A stretch of DNA of 64,000 bases, from NCBI RefSeq assembly GCF_000342165.1, contig NZ_AMRV01000001.1, positions 124,001 through 188,000 on the forward strand. Reading direction: 5' to 3'. Each line of letters starts with the position of its first letter. The stretch's first letter is position 1. The stretch comes from Pacificimonas flava (lineage in GTDB: Bacteria; Pseudomonadota; Alphaproteobacteria; Sphingomonadales; Sphingomonadaceae). Both the position numbers and the translations under genes were made by a program. Of this stretch, positions 43,154 through 52,384 are shown piece by piece. The notes beneath the pieces were generated by a model. That model made no database searches. It was not told the origin of the DNA and worked only from the letters and a program-made list of their open reading frames with translations.

Positions 43154-44518
43154 TCAGTCTTTCCCTGCCGCCTGTTTCTTGGCGGTCTGCGTTTCCCGGA
43201 AGCGCCTTGCCCAGTCGCTCCGAACCTCCTGGCGGCCGCGCGCGACGACCAGCGCGCCGACGTCCACATCCTTCGTCACGACCGACCCAGCGCCGACGAT
43301 GGCGCCGTCACCGATCTTGACGGGCGCAACCAGCGCGCTGTTCGACCCGATGAATGCGCCGTCCCCGATCAGGGTCCGGTACTTGAAGAATCCGTCATAA
43401 TTGCAGGTGATGGTGCCGGCGCCGATGTTCGCCCCGGCACCGACATCCGCATCGCCCAGATAGGTCAGATGGTTCGCCTTGGCGCCCGCCCCTAGAACGG
43501 CCTTCTTCATTTCCACGAAATTGCCGACCTTGGCGCCCGCCTCCATGCGGGCACCGGGACGCAGGCGGGCATAGGGGCCGACCTCGCAGCTCGGGCCGAC
43601 ATGGGCCCCCTCAATATGACTGAAGGCGCGGATCGTGCTGCCGCGCTCGATGCGGACGCCGGGGCCGAAAACCACGTTCGGCTCGACGAGGACATCCGCC
43701 TCGATCTCGGTATCGTAAGAGAAGAACACGCTGCCGGGATCGCGCAAGGTCACGCCGGCAAGCATCACCCGTTCGCGTTGCTCGGCCTGCCACAACGCCT
43801 CGGCCGCTGCGAGATCCCGGCGGTCGTTGACACCCGCGACCTCGGTCTCCGGCGCCTCCACCACGGCGGCGGCGCGACCGCCGCCGGCTGCGACCGTGAC
43901 CACGTCCGGCAGGTAATATTCGCCCTGGGCATTGTCGTTGGAAATGCGGGACAAGAGGTCGAAGAGCTCCTCGCCCCGAGCCATGAGCGGACCGGCATTG
44001 CAAAGGTCGCAGGCGCGCTCCGCCTCCGTCGCGTCCTTATATTCGACCATTTTCCTGATCTGACCGCCTTCGTCCGCGATGACACGGCCATAGGCCTTCG
44101 GATCGCTCGGGCGGAAGCCAAGGACGACGCAGGCCGGCGCATCCTTCGCGTTCAGACGATCCTGCATACGCGCGACCGTCGCCGCCTTCAGCAGCGGAAC
44201 GTCGCCGAAACAGACGAGAACGTCGCCGGCGAAATCCTGGAGAGCGTCCCTTGCCTGCAGGGCGGCATGCGCAGTGCCGTGCTGCTCCGTCTGATGTGCA
44301 AAGACCACGCCGCTGCGACCGGCCGCCTGCCTGACGCTATCGGCACCCGCGCCGACGACCACGACCACGCGGCGCAGTTCGATGCTGGCCATTTCATCCA
44401 GAAGGCCGAGCAGCATGGGCCGTCCGCCAACGGGGTGCAGGACCTTGTGCAGATCGGATTTCATGCGCGTGCCCTTGCCGGCGGCAAGGATAATGGCGGC
44501 GATCGGACGCTGGCTCAT
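43154..44518 (-). CDS. glmU: Bifunctional GlcN-1-P acetyltransferase / GlcNAc-1-P uridyltransferase
   Basis: 454-aa enzyme making UDP-N-acetylglucosamine. The N-terminal pyrophosphorylase domain has LAAGKGTRMKSDLHKVLHP, and EQHGTAHAAL provides further active-site residues. The C-terminal left-handed beta-helix has hexapeptide repeats (about 250-420) with RLRPGARMEAGAKVGNFVEM, NHLTYLGDADVGAGANIGAG and TITCNYDG, the acetyl-CoA and active-site residues. It is the first gene of glmU-glmS and divergent from gph, with 79 nt between starts. Confidence 0.97.
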   Translation of the reverse strand: MSQRPIAAIILAAGKGTRMKSDLHKVLHPVGGRPMLLGLLDEMASIELRRVVVVVGAGADSVRQAAGRSGVVFAHQTEQHGTAHAALQARDALQDFAGDVLVCFGDVPLLKAATVARMQDRLNAKDAPACVVLGFRPSDPKAYGRVIADEGGQIRKMVEYKDATEAERACDLCNAGPLMARGEELFDLLSRISNDNAQGEYYLPDVVTVAAGGGRAAAVVEAPETEVAGVNDRRDLAAAEALWQAEQRERVMLAGVTLRDPGSVFFSYDTEIEADVLVEPNVVFGPGVRIERGSTIRAFSHIEGAHVGPSCEVGPYARLRPGARMEAGAKVGNFVEMKKAVLGAGAKANHLTYLGDADVGAGANIGAGTITCNYDGFFKYRTLIGDGAFIGSNSALVAPVKIGDGAIVGAGSVVTKDVDVGALVVARGRQEVRSDWARRFRETQTAKKQAAGKD

Positions 44519-44597
44519 TCGGTTCCCTCTGAACGCTCCCCTTGGGTTTCGGACCGCCTATTGTGAAACGCGGCGGATTTCTACAAGCCATCGGCCT

Positions 44598-45302
44598 ATG
44601 TCAGGAAACGCTTCCAAATCGTGTATTGCCTTCGATCTCGACGGCACCCTTGTCGACACCGCGCCCGATCTTGCCGGAGCGATGAATGCTGTCCTTGCGC
44701 ATTTCGGGCGCTCGTTCGTCGATCCTGAACAGGTTCGCGACATGGTCGGACGCGGCGCCCGGCGTACGATCGAGAAGGGTCTGGAACTGACCGGCGGCGG
44801 GACGGAGGCGATGCTGGATGAAGGCGTGCCGATCTTCCTGGACCATTATGCAGACCACATTTGCGATGGTTCGCGGCCGTGGGAAGGGACGAACGAGGTG
44901 CTGGACGCGCTTGCGGGTCACGCCGTTCTGGCGGTGTGCACGAACAAGCCCCTCCATCTTGCAAAGGCGCTCGTCGAGGCGCTTGGCTGGACATCGCGCT
45001 TTCAGGCCGTTCTGGGCGGGGACAGTCTGGAGGTCCGCAAGCCCGACCCCCGGCATCTTCTGGAAACGATCCGTATGGCCGGAGCCGATCCCGCGCGTTC
45101 CGCCTATGTCGGCGATTCCTCGGCGGACAGCGAAGCGGCGCATGGCGCGGGAATACCGTTCGTCCTGTGCCGATTCGGCTATCTCGACCTTACCCCACAG
45201 GAGCTTGCGGCGGACGCCGAGATCGATTCGTGGAGCGACCTTCCAGACGCGCTTCGCGCCTGCGCGCCCGCCATTTGGTCGTCAGATGCCGCGCCAGCAT
45301 GA
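44598..45302 (+). CDS. gph: HAD-family phosphoglycolate phosphatase
   Basis: 234-aa haloacid dehalogenase-superfamily phosphatase. Motif I is FDLDGTLVDTAPDL at the N-terminus, motif II sits in AVCTNKP, motif III Lys in EVRKPDPRHL and motif IV in YVGDSSADSEAA. These are the features of Gph, which removes 2-phosphoglycolate arising from DNA repair and oxygenation reactions. The ATG at 44598 is divergent from glmU. The last 113 nt overlap, on the opposite strand, the 3' end of the nucleotidyltransferase gene. Confidence 0.88.
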   Translation: MSGNASKSCIAFDLDGTLVDTAPDLAGAMNAVLAHFGRSFVDPEQVRDMVGRGARRTIEKGLELTGGGTEAMLDEGVPIFLDHYADHICDGSRPWEGTNEVLDALAGHAVLAVCTNKPLHLAKALVEALGWTSRFQAVLGGDSLEVRKPDPRHLLETIRMAGADPARSAYVGDSSADSEAAHGAGIPFVLCRFGYLDLTPQELAADAEIDSWSDLPDALRACAPAIWSSDAAPA

Positions 45303-46278
45303 ACGGCGGCATTCGTAGCCAGTGGCCGCGCACGAAAAGGAGAAAATCGCTTATCGGCGTGCGGCGCTGGCCATATTCGTCGAGGCCTCGAAGCTTTCGC
45401 AGCGCCAGGAGGTCGACGATGTCGCTACGTCCGCGCAGGGATGACGGACTCGGCGTGCCGTAGAGCTCCGCCGCCAGGCGCAGCGCGCGCGCCAACGGCG
45501 CTTTCAGTTGCTGATCGTGGGCTACCGCCTGCACGCGAGTCCAGAAGTCCGGCAGGGATGCGAAGTGCCGAGTCAGGCGGTCAATGTCCCAAAGGTTGCG
45601 CGCTCCGCCCTGGAAATCTCCATCATAGGCGAGGTGAGCAGCGGCATGAAGGAGCATGTCCTCCGGACCCATGACCGACAGGACGCTCGTAACCGGCACG
45701 GCGTGTTCGAACATGCGGGTCGGGCGGGGGGACAGGCGAGCGGTGCGCGGCATGATATTGTGGTGAAGATCGATGACGTTGCCGCGCCGCTCATGAGCCA
45801 GCGGCGGCAGTTCGTGCATCCACTCGCGGTAATATTGATCGTCATAGCCGCCGCGCGGCTTCACGGATTGCCAGCCATGCGCCTTCAACAGGGCCTCCGC
45901 CTTGGCCAATCGCGCTGCCGGCACCATGACGTCGAGATCGCCGATCTGCCGGCCGGGAAGTGGCGGCAGGTCCGCCAGCATATAGGCCGCCCCCTTCATC
46001 AGCAGAACGGGAATGCCGGAGCCCGCCAGCGCCTCTTCCATGCGCTCGATTTCGAAGCGGATGGCGTTCTGGTTCATCGCCGCGCCGTCGCTTGCCTCGG
46101 CGAAGAGCGCCGAAACCTTTGCAGGAACTTGGATGCCGCGGGCAGCATGGGCGAGCGAGCCGAGCAGCATTTCGGATCGGGCCGCACGGATGAGCGCGTT
46201 CCAGTCCCTGGGCTGGAGCGCGGCCATGGTTTCGGGCTGGACGAGTGCATGATGCAGCAGTTCCGCCGGGGGCGTCAT
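45190..46278 (-). CDS. Nucleotidyltransferase-family protein (NTP_transf_5 type)
   Basis: 362 aa from the ATG at 46278, which overlaps the stop of the HprK-like kinase gene. The centre carries VLLMKGAAYMLADLPPLPGRQIGDLDVMVP, with G-A-x-Y and D-x-D of the minimal nucleotidyltransferase fold (PF14907 type), and VIDLHHNIMP further on. Proteins of this family recur with PqqD-like and HprK-like proteins in modification cassettes, including some lasso-peptide clusters. The transferred nucleotide and the acceptor are unknown. Its Arg-rich C-terminus overlaps gph antisense by 113 nt. Confidence 0.82.
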   Translation of the reverse strand: MTPPAELLHHALVQPETMAALQPRDWNALIRAARSEMLLGSLAHAARGIQVPAKVSALFAEASDGAAMNQNAIRFEIERMEEALAGSGIPVLLMKGAAYMLADLPPLPGRQIGDLDVMVPAARLAKAEALLKAHGWQSVKPRGGYDDQYYREWMHELPPLAHERRGNVIDLHHNIMPRTARLSPRPTRMFEHAVPVTSVLSVMGPEDMLLHAAAHLAYDGDFQGGARNLWDIDRLTRHFASLPDFWTRVQAVAHDQQLKAPLARALRLAAELYGTPSPSSLRGRSDIVDLLALRKLRGLDEYGQRRTPISDFLLFVRGHWLRMPPFMLARHLTTKWRARRREARLEGRSTNRSRRPPQAPVG

Positions 46279-47159
46279 CGCCTGTGCTCCGTCCACAGGC
46301 GGTCGACAAGGGCAAGGGCATCCTCGCTTTTGCCGTAGACGATATCGTATGCCGGGACGCTCCGCACGACGGAAACGAGAGCGGCGAACCCCCGTTCCCC
46401 GAGTTTCAACTGATTGGTCGACGCAGTAGAAAGTCTTAGATAACAGGCGGATTCGCTCATCGGATAATAGGCGGGTTCAGCGCCCTCCCGATAGTGCGGC
46501 GCAACGATGAGGGCAGGGGGCGCGAACCTTTGCATCGCCGCGATAGCGCCTACTGGCGGCAGGAGATGCTGCACCGTACCCTTCACCGTATTTTCAAGCC
46601 GGGGCCCGAAACGCGTTGCCGGCGCGCGGGCGGCCATTTCCTCGATACTGCGATTTTTCAGGCCGATGGGACGGGGGTAGGGCTTCAGGTGCGGCGCGTC
46701 CTCCAGCGACAGCAGCGCCAGTTCATCGCCCATATGGCGCCAGCCGGCGCTATAACTGAGAAGCGCGGACAGGGTGCTCTTGCCTGCACCCGATTCACCC
46801 GTGATGAGGATACCCTGTCCGTCGCGTTCGGCAGAGGCGGCATGCAGAACGATGTCCCGCCGATAGCCGAGTGCCATCTGCAGGTTGATCGCCATCTCAA
46901 ATCCGAGAAGCGCCAGCGACGCGTCGAGGGGGACGATGTCGTCGACCATATGATCGGCCTCGAAGACCAGCGACGGACGCAAGAATCGGCGAAGCGGCGA
47001 AGCGGGTATGGCAGCCACTGCGAAATCGTAGATTTCGTCGTCGAGGCCCAGCGGGTAATCCCTGTAAAGCGTTCGCGCCGCCTGAATCGGATCGGCGAAT
47101 GGGGAGCGAAGGTCGAAGACGGCCGGGCCGATCTGGACCCGCATATGATGCGGCGTCAC
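46275..47159 (-). CDS. HprK-related kinase A
   Basis: 294-aa protein resembling the P-loop half of HPr kinase/phosphorylase. Walker A is ILITGESGAGKSTLSALL (about residues 127-144) and the following WRHMGDELALLSLED fits the HprK acidic motif. It lacks the N-terminal HprK domain. It starts with a GTG that overlaps the PqqD stop (GTGA at 47156-47159) and its own stop overlaps the nucleotidyltransferase start, so the trio is translationally coupled. Kinase action on a peptide, protein or small molecule of this cassette is inference; PTS HPr is not necessarily the substrate. Confidence 0.84.
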   Translation of the reverse strand: MTPHHMRVQIGPAVFDLRSPFADPIQAARTLYRDYPLGLDDEIYDFAVAAIPASPLRRFLRPSLVFEADHMVDDIVPLDASLALLGFEMAINLQMALGYRRDIVLHAASAERDGQGILITGESGAGKSTLSALLSYSAGWRHMGDELALLSLEDAPHLKPYPRPIGLKNRSIEEMAARAPATRFGPRLENTVKGTVQHLLPPVGAIAAMQRFAPPALIVAPHYREGAEPAYYPMSESACYLRLSTASTNQLKLGERGFAALVSVVRSVPAYDIVYGKSEDALALVDRLWTEHRR

Positions 47160-47431
47160 GGGCAGCGTTGCAGAATGCCGAGATCGGCGAGTTCCTGGAG
47201 GCGGGCGAGGATCGTTTCGTCCGGCCCCGGCGAATCCGCCGACACGATATCGAAATCCACGCTCAGGGTCTCCACGACAGCGGGGCCGTCCGCCCCGCCC
47301 ATGGGTACGGCATGCAGGATCGCCTCGGCTTCTGGCGATAGAATATGAGTTTCCCCCGACAGGCGGTGGAAAACGAGCGTCATGTCGGCAAGCCGCTCGA
47401 CGCGGATATCCCGCGACGGCCGAAAGCGCAC
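47156..47431 (-). CDS. PqqD-family peptide-chaperone-like protein
   Basis: 91 aa, GTG start at 47431. The PqqD-type winged-helix fold is suggested by the N-terminal beta part (DMTLVFHRLSGETHILSPEA), followed by EAILHAV and DETILARLQELADLGILQ. PqqD proteins present precursor peptides to modifying enzymes in RiPP pathways (PQQ, lasso peptides). It sits 10 nt after the Tat-signal protein gene and overlaps the kinase gene. It is the strongest sign that the cassette acts on a peptide or protein. Confidence 0.8.
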   Translation of the reverse strand: MRFRPSRDIRVERLADMTLVFHRLSGETHILSPEAEAILHAVPMGGADGPAVVETLSVDFDIVSADSPGPDETILARLQELADLGILQRCP

Positions 47432-47441
47432 GGGGCGGCTC

Positions 47442-47987
47442 TTATGCGCGGTAAGCGTCGAGATTGCTGGTCAAGGAAATGAGGCAGGTCAGCCCCGCGC
47501 CGTTCACCTGCTGATAGCGGACTTTCGTAAGATACTCGACATGCGCCTGAAATTCCTGCTGGCCGACGCCGGGCGGCGGGCTCCAGCTCGTCAGCGCATC
47601 CTTGATCTGCTGGCCCGAATAGCTGCCCTCGGCGGGCCCGCTATAAACGAGCAGCCATTTGTCCTTTTCATTCTTCCGATAATATCTGCCGTTGCTCTTT
47701 CGCACGACTTCACGTCGATCGACCGGAAAGCCCTTTTCGTCGATGAACTCCGGCATGGGCACGGTGCAGGCCATCAGCGATACGCCCGCCCCGCCCACGG
47801 GGGGCGAGCCGCCGCCATTGCCGCCCCCATAGGTCGCCATCGCCATATTTGGGGAAAGGGTGGCGACCGCCGGCACCGCCAACGCGCCAAGCTTCAGGAC
47901 ACGGCGGCGCGACTCCACCTTGCCATCCTCGGACGCGCGCTCGGCTGCCCGTTCATTCTCGTTCGTGCGCTCGTTCATATCCGTCAT
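47442..47987 (-). CDS. Tat-exported protein of unknown function heading the PqqD/HprK cassette
   Basis: 181 aa. A charged N-terminus is followed by a twin-arginine signal ESRRRVLKLGALAVPAVATL (about residues 25-44) ending near MAMA, so the folded protein is exported by Tat. The mature part starts with a Gly/Pro-rich stretch (YGGGNGGGSPPVGGAG) and has a Lys/Arg/Tyr-rich centre (VRKSNGRYYRKNEKDKWLL) and two Cys (one in SLMACTVP, one in LTCLIS). Not recognised. As first gene of the operon it is a candidate substrate or effector of the downstream PqqD/kinase/nucleotidyltransferase trio (inference). Confidence 0.78.
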   Translation of the reverse strand: MTDMNERTNENERAAERASEDGKVESRRRVLKLGALAVPAVATLSPNMAMATYGGGNGGGSPPVGGAGVSLMACTVPMPEFIDEKGFPVDRREVVRKSNGRYYRKNEKDKWLLVYSGPAEGSYSGQQIKDALTSWSPPPGVGQQEFQAHVEYLTKVRYQQVNGAGLTCLISLTSNLDAYRA

Positions 47988-48296
47988 CTTCTATTCCAGC
48001 TTTTCGCACGTGCAGGCCTCTGTTCCAAGGCCCAGTTCTTCCATCGCGCAATACCCGGCCGCACCGGGCCGAAGCCCTTTTCCGCGAGATCCCAGCCTTG
48101 AGGCTGGGCGAGCCGAGCAGATGCGACTGTCCAACTTACTTCGCAGGCAAGAATAGCAACTTTCATACCATAACAATAACAAACGGTAAGCAGAGCCTTT
48201 TTTGTGCTGGCAATGCGAGTTCTGTCAATTTTACCGACACCTTCTATGACTGCGGACAGTCCTTCGATATGACGCTTTGAATATCGTCCGTGAAAG
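47988..48296. other. Divergent intergenic region between the Tat-protein gene and phoR
   Basis: About 310 nt. Two overlapping short leftward frames exist (one ends on the Tat-protein start at 47984-48166) but have no ribosome-binding site and no recognisable content. The right part, about 48150-48250, is AT-richer and presumably contains both divergent promoters, plus the Pho-box-like site listed separately. Confidence 0.5.
48222..48240 (+). promoter_or_regulatory. Possible Pho box upstream of phoR
   Basis: CTGTCAATTTTACCGACAC has an exact CTGTCA and, 12 nt on, a weaker CCGACA. The PhoB consensus is two CTGTCA-type repeats 11 nt apart, so the first half fits well and the second poorly. It lies about 60 nt before phoR. 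Confidence 0.3.
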
Positions 48297-49502
48297 GTGA
48301 ACGACATTCTCATCGAGCACCGTCCCCGTCTTTACGTCCTGGCGGCCCTGATTGGAGCGGCCGGCTACGGTCTCGGCATTCGTGAATATGCGCTGACCGT
48401 AATCGCGTGCGGCCTCGGCATCGTGCTCCTGCCCGGTCTCATATGGCGCTCGAAGCGCGAGGAGATCGGCGCGCCCGCCGCAGCGCCGCTGGGGTTGGCG
48501 GACGACGTCGTCGCGCTCGAGGTGTTCGAGGATGCAGCCCTGATTGCCGCCGCCGACCGTACGGTTGTGGCTGCGAACCGGGCGGCGCAGGATCTCTTTG
48601 GGCGGGTTGCGGGAGAGGATCTGCGCCTTGTCATGCGGCATCCCGGCGCGCTCGAGACGTTGGAGCAATCCTTGTCATCGGGCGAGGACGCCGTACGCGA
48701 GCTGGACGGTCTCGGACGTGCGGGGCAGCATTACCGTTTGCGCGTTGCGCCGATGGAGGAGGGGCGGCTGCTCCTGAACTTCGTCGACATTTCGAAGCAG
48801 CGGGCCGCCGAACGGATGCGTGCGGATTTCGTGGCCAATGCCAGTCATGAACTGAGGACGCCGCTTGCGACCGTGTCGGGATTCATCGAAACCTTGCAGG
48901 GTCCCGCAGCCGACGATGATCAGGCGCGTACGCGATTTCTGGGTCTGATGGCGGACGAGGCGGCGCGCATGACCCGCCTCATCGACGATCTGCTGTCTCT
49001 TTCCCGCATCGAACTCGACAAGAGCGTTCGGCCCCGCAATCCCACCGACTTGGAACAGATCGTGGTGGAGTTTAGCGAAACCATGCGCCCCCTGGGCGAA
49101 TCGAAGGGGCACCAACTGCACGTCGAGCTTGCGCCGAACCTGCCGCTGGTGCTCGCCGACCGCGATCAGCTTTTTCAAGTTCTCGGCAATCTGGTGTCGA
49201 ACGCTTTCAAATATGGGCGAGAGGGAACGCCGGTGCTCCTGGCAGCAAGGCGGATAGAGGGCGGAGTTAGCGTCACGGTTCGCGACCAGGGTGAGGGAAT
49301 CGCCCCTGAGCATATCCCGCGCCTGACGGAACGCTTCTATCGCGTCGATCCCGGTCGGTCCCGCCGCATGGGCGGAACGGGGCTCGGCCTGGCCATCGTG
49401 AAGCACATTGTGGAGCGCCACCGCGGACGTTTGGAGATCCGTTCCGAGCTCGGTCACGGCACCGCCGTTTCTTTCAGTTTGCCCGCCGCCCCTTCGGCAT
49501 GA
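48297..49502 (+). CDS. phoR: Phosphate regulon sensor histidine kinase
   Basis: 401 aa, GTG start. Two hydrophobic segments at the N-terminus (about 11-47) anchor it to the membrane, followed by a PAS-like domain (about 65-165). The kinase core has the H-box NASHELRTPLATVSGF, N-box LGNLVSNAFKYG, G1 DQGEGIAPEHI and G2 GGTGLGLAIVKH. It senses phosphate through the Pst/PhoU complex and phosphorylates PhoB. It heads the pst-phoU-phoB cluster, which secures the assignment. Confidence 0.93.
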   Translation: MNDILIEHRPRLYVLAALIGAAGYGLGIREYALTVIACGLGIVLLPGLIWRSKREEIGAPAAAPLGLADDVVALEVFEDAALIAAADRTVVAANRAAQDLFGRVAGEDLRLVMRHPGALETLEQSLSSGEDAVRELDGLGRAGQHYRLRVAPMEEGRLLLNFVDISKQRAAERMRADFVANASHELRTPLATVSGFIETLQGPAADDDQARTRFLGLMADEAARMTRLIDDLLSLSRIELDKSVRPRNPTDLEQIVVEFSETMRPLGESKGHQLHVELAPNLPLVLADRDQLFQVLGNLVSNAFKYGREGTPVLLAARRIEGGVSVTVRDQGEGIAPEHIPRLTERFYRVDPGRSRRMGGTGLGLAIVKHIVERHRGRLEIRSELGHGTAVSFSLPAAPSA

Positions 49503-49553
49503 CAAGCCGGGTCGACGAAAGCCGCCCAGCTGGCACCGCGAAATTTGCGTATT

Positions 49554-49571
49554 GTGTCACAATTCTGCAAA
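49554..49571 (+). promoter_or_regulatory. Possible Pho box between phoR and pstC
   Basis: GTGTCACAATTCTGCAAA has two half-sites spaced 11 nt (GTGTCAC and CTGCAAA), the Pho-box arrangement, but the second half matches poorly. It is about 130 nt before pstC. If functional, the pst genes would have their own PhoB-controlled promoter in addition to read-through from phoR. Confidence 0.3.
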
Positions 49572-49698
49572 GCCCCGCCGTCATGTGGGCGCCATCGCGG
49601 CGCGGGGGCGCCGGCATGACTAAGCCGGCGCGCAGCGGACGCGTCGTTCATTCGTACACGTCACGTAGGGTCGGAAGGTCGGGGGCATTGACGCGCAC

Positions 49699-51084
49699 AT
49701 GTCGCTAGGTGGATTTGCCCTTGTCGTGCTGGTGCTTGCCATCGCCTCCTACGCCGCGGCCCGAATGCGAGCGGCCGCGTTCGGCAGGGCAGACGGTGCG
49801 CGGCTGCATTCGCGGCCGGTCTATCATGGCACATGGGCCTTCGTGCTGGCGTTGCTTCCCGCGCTTCTTCTCGTTTCGGTCTGGAGCATAATCGGCGGCA
49901 ACATCGTCGCATCGCAGACATTGGCGCAGCTGCCGGAGGCTGCTCGCCCTGCCGCCGGGATCGCCCGGGAGACGTTTCTGGGCGAATTGCGCGCGGTCGT
50001 CGACGGTACGATCGCCGCGGCCTTCGATCCAAATGTTGCCGCTGCCGTGCCGATCTATCGGCAGACGCAGTCGCAATGGACGCTCCTGATCGGTGGCCTT
50101 GCCATATTGCTCGCGCTGATCGGCGGGGGCTATGCCTGGATGCACAGCAAGGCTGATTTTCGCGCGCGGACGAATGTCGAGCGCATCGCAACGATCCTGC
50201 TTGCCGTGGCTTCGCTTGTGGCGATCCTGACGACGTTTGGCATCGTACTTTCGCTGTTGTACGAGAGCCTGGAATTCTTCAGTCGCGTATCGCCGCTGGA
50301 GTTCATCTTTGGAACGCATTGGTCGCCGCAAACGGCGATCCGTTCGGATCAGGTCGGTTCGACGGGTGCGTTCGGCGCTGTCCCGCTGTTCTGGGGAACG
50401 ATCTTCATCGGCGCCGTCATCGCAATGCTCGTGGCGATCCCGCTTGGGCTGATGTCGGCGATCTACCTGACGCAATATGCCCGGCCTGGCGCGCGGAAGG
50501 TCCTGAAGCCCCTTCTAGAAATCCTCGCTGGCGTTCCCACCGTGGTCTACGGATATTTTGCAGCGCTGACGGTGGCTCCCGCGGTGCGCGACTTTGCCAT
50601 GTCCATCGGGATTGCGGGGGCATCCAGCGAAAGCGCGCTGGCCGCCGGATCGGTGATGGGGATCATGATCATCCCATTCATTTCCTCGATGGCCGACGAT
50701 TCGCTTTCGGCCGTTCCAGGCGCGATGCGTGACGGGAGCCTTGCCATGGGCGCAACACCGTCTGAAACGATCAAGCGTGTGCTGGTGCCGGCGGCGCTGC
50801 CCGGCATTGTCGGCGGTGTTCTCCTCGCGGTCAGCCGGGCGATCGGGGAAACGATGATCGTCGTCATGGCGGCAGGGCAGGCTGCGAACCTTACGGCAAA
50901 TCCCCTCGAATCGGTCACGACTGTGACGGCCCAGATCGTGCAGCTGCTGACCGGGGATCAGGAGTTTGATTCGGCAAAAACGCTGAGCGCTTTCGCTCTT
51001 GGCCTGGTGCTCTTCATCGTCACCCTTCTTCTGAACATCTACGCGCTTGCCGTGGTGAAGCGCTATCGGGAGGCCTATGAGTAG
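49699..51084 (+). CDS. pstC: Phosphate ABC transporter permease PstC
   Basis: 461-aa inner-membrane permease of the high-affinity phosphate importer. An extended N-terminal part (two helices and a periplasmic loop, about 1-170) precedes the permease core with PLEFIFGTHWSPQ, the coupling motif region EILAGVPTVVYGYFA and MGATPSETIKRVLVPAALPGI. Long PstC forms of this type are usual in alphaproteobacteria. The stop overlaps pstA by 8 nt. The phosphate-binding protein gene pstS is not between phoR and pstC and was not found in the window. Confidence 0.94.
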   Translation: MSLGGFALVVLVLAIASYAAARMRAAAFGRADGARLHSRPVYHGTWAFVLALLPALLLVSVWSIIGGNIVASQTLAQLPEAARPAAGIARETFLGELRAVVDGTIAAAFDPNVAAAVPIYRQTQSQWTLLIGGLAILLALIGGGYAWMHSKADFRARTNVERIATILLAVASLVAILTTFGIVLSLLYESLEFFSRVSPLEFIFGTHWSPQTAIRSDQVGSTGAFGAVPLFWGTIFIGAVIAMLVAIPLGLMSAIYLTQYARPGARKVLKPLLEILAGVPTVVYGYFAALTVAPAVRDFAMSIGIAGASSESALAAGSVMGIMIIPFISSMADDSLSAVPGAMRDGSLAMGATPSETIKRVLVPAALPGIVGGVLLAVSRAIGETMIVVMAAGQAANLTANPLESVTTVTAQIVQLLTGDQEFDSAKTLSAFALGLVLFIVTLLLNIYALAVVKRYREAYE

Positions 51085-52384
51085 CGCGGTGCCGCAGGAC
51101 GAACAGATCGGGCGGGGGCCGACGGCGTGGCATTCCGAAGCGATGAGGAGGCGCGTGCGCCGACGCTACGCGCGGGAGCGGCGCTTCCGCGCTCTCGGCT
51201 TGCTGGCCCTGACGATCGCCGCCGGCTTCCTGGCGTTTTTGCTGATCACGATCGTCAGCGATGGGTGGCGCGGCTTCCAGCGCGCCGAAGTCGCCGTCGA
51301 GGTTGACTTCGATCCCGCGCGGCTCGGGCTATCCGAAGCTGATCTGCAGGGTCCAAACGCGCAGGCCATGCTGAACCGCGCGAATTTTCGCGCGCTCGTA
51401 CGCGACGCCGCCAGTGAACAATATGGGTCCGCGACGATGCTCAGCAACGGTGCGTGGCTTTCCGTTCGCGACGAAGTGCGCGGCGATCCGGAGCTTCTCG
51501 GTCAGACGAAGCGGCTGTGGCTGGTGGCCGCACCTTATGTAGACCTGCTGGCGAAGGGGCATATCGACTTCGACATGCCGCCGGAACGTCGGGGCGTCAG
51601 TGCGGAGCAGATTTCGGACTACCGCCAGCTTCGCTCGGCCGACGCGGTGCGGCTCGGCTTCAATAGCGGGTTCCTCAGAAAGGCAAACTCGACCAACTCG
51701 GAACTCGCCGGCGTCTGGGGCGCCTTCGTCGGTTCGGTGCTGACGATCCTCGTTACCCTCGCGATCAGCTTTCCGATCGGTGTCATGACCGCTATCTATC
51801 TTGAGGAATATGCGCCCAAGAACCGCGTGACCGACATTATCGAGGTGTCAATCAACAATCTTGCGGCCGTGCCCTCCATTATTTTCGGTCTTCTCGGGCT
51901 TGCGGTCTTCCTGAATTTCTTCGGCATGCCGCGCTCCGCGCCAGTGGTGGGCGGCCTCACGCTGGCTCTGATGACGCTGCCCGTGATCGTCATTTCGGCG
52001 CGCGTCGCTCTTCAGTCCGTCCCGCCTTCCATCAAGGATGCCGCGCTCGGCATCGGCGCCTCGCGCCTGCAGGTGATCACGCATCACGTGCTGCCCGTCG
52101 CGTTGCCGGGCATCCTCACCGGCACGATCATCGGCATCAGCCGCGCGCTCGGAGAGACGGCGCCGCTGCTTCTGATCGGCATGCGCGCCTTCGTCTCAGA
52201 TATTCCGGGCGGTGTGACCCAGCCGGCCACGGTTTTGCCGGTGCAGATCTTCCTGTGGTCGGACGAGGTCGGGCGCGGGTTCGTCGAGAAGACGTCGGCA
52301 GCGATCATGGTGCTTTTGGCCGTCCTCCTCGCCATGAACGGCGTCGCCATCTATCTGAGAAACAAGTTCGAGAGGCGCTGGTAA
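51077..52384 (+). CDS. pstA: Phosphate ABC transporter permease PstA
   Basis: 435-aa partner permease of PstC. A basic N-terminus and first helix ([19 protein letters not shown]) are followed by a large periplasmic insert (about 75-205), then the core with [35 protein letters not shown] and [20 protein letters not shown], where the EAA-type loop contacts PstB. The stop TAA overlaps the pstB ATG (TAATG at 52382-52386). Confidence 0.94.
   Translation: MSSAVPQDEQIGRGPTAWHSEAMRRRVRRRYARERRFRALGLLALTIAAGFLAFLLITIVSDGWRGFQRAEVAVEVDFDPARLGLSEADLQGPNAQAMLNRANFRALVRDAASEQYGSATMLSNGAWLSVRDEVRGDPELLGQTKRLWLVAAPYVDLLAKGHIDFDMPPERRGVSAEQISDYRQLRSADAVRLGFNSGFLRKANSTNSELAGVWGAFVGSVLTILVTLAISFPIGVMTAIYLEEYAPKNRVTDIIEVSINNLAAVPSIIFGLLGLAVFLNFFGMPRSAPVVGGLTLALMTLPVIVISARVALQSVPPSIKDAALGIGASRLQVITHHVLPVALPGILTGTIIGISRALGETAPLLLIGMRAFVSDIPGGVTQPATVLPVQIFLWSDEVGRGFVEKTSAAIMVLLAVLLAMNGVAIYLRNKFERRW

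Noticed and set aside
47984-48166. 60-codon leftward frame ending on the Tat-protein start (possible precursor peptide)
   Set aside because: The overlap with the next start is attractive for a RiPP precursor, but there is no ribosome-binding site, no core-like C-terminus, and an equally long competing frame covers the same bases.
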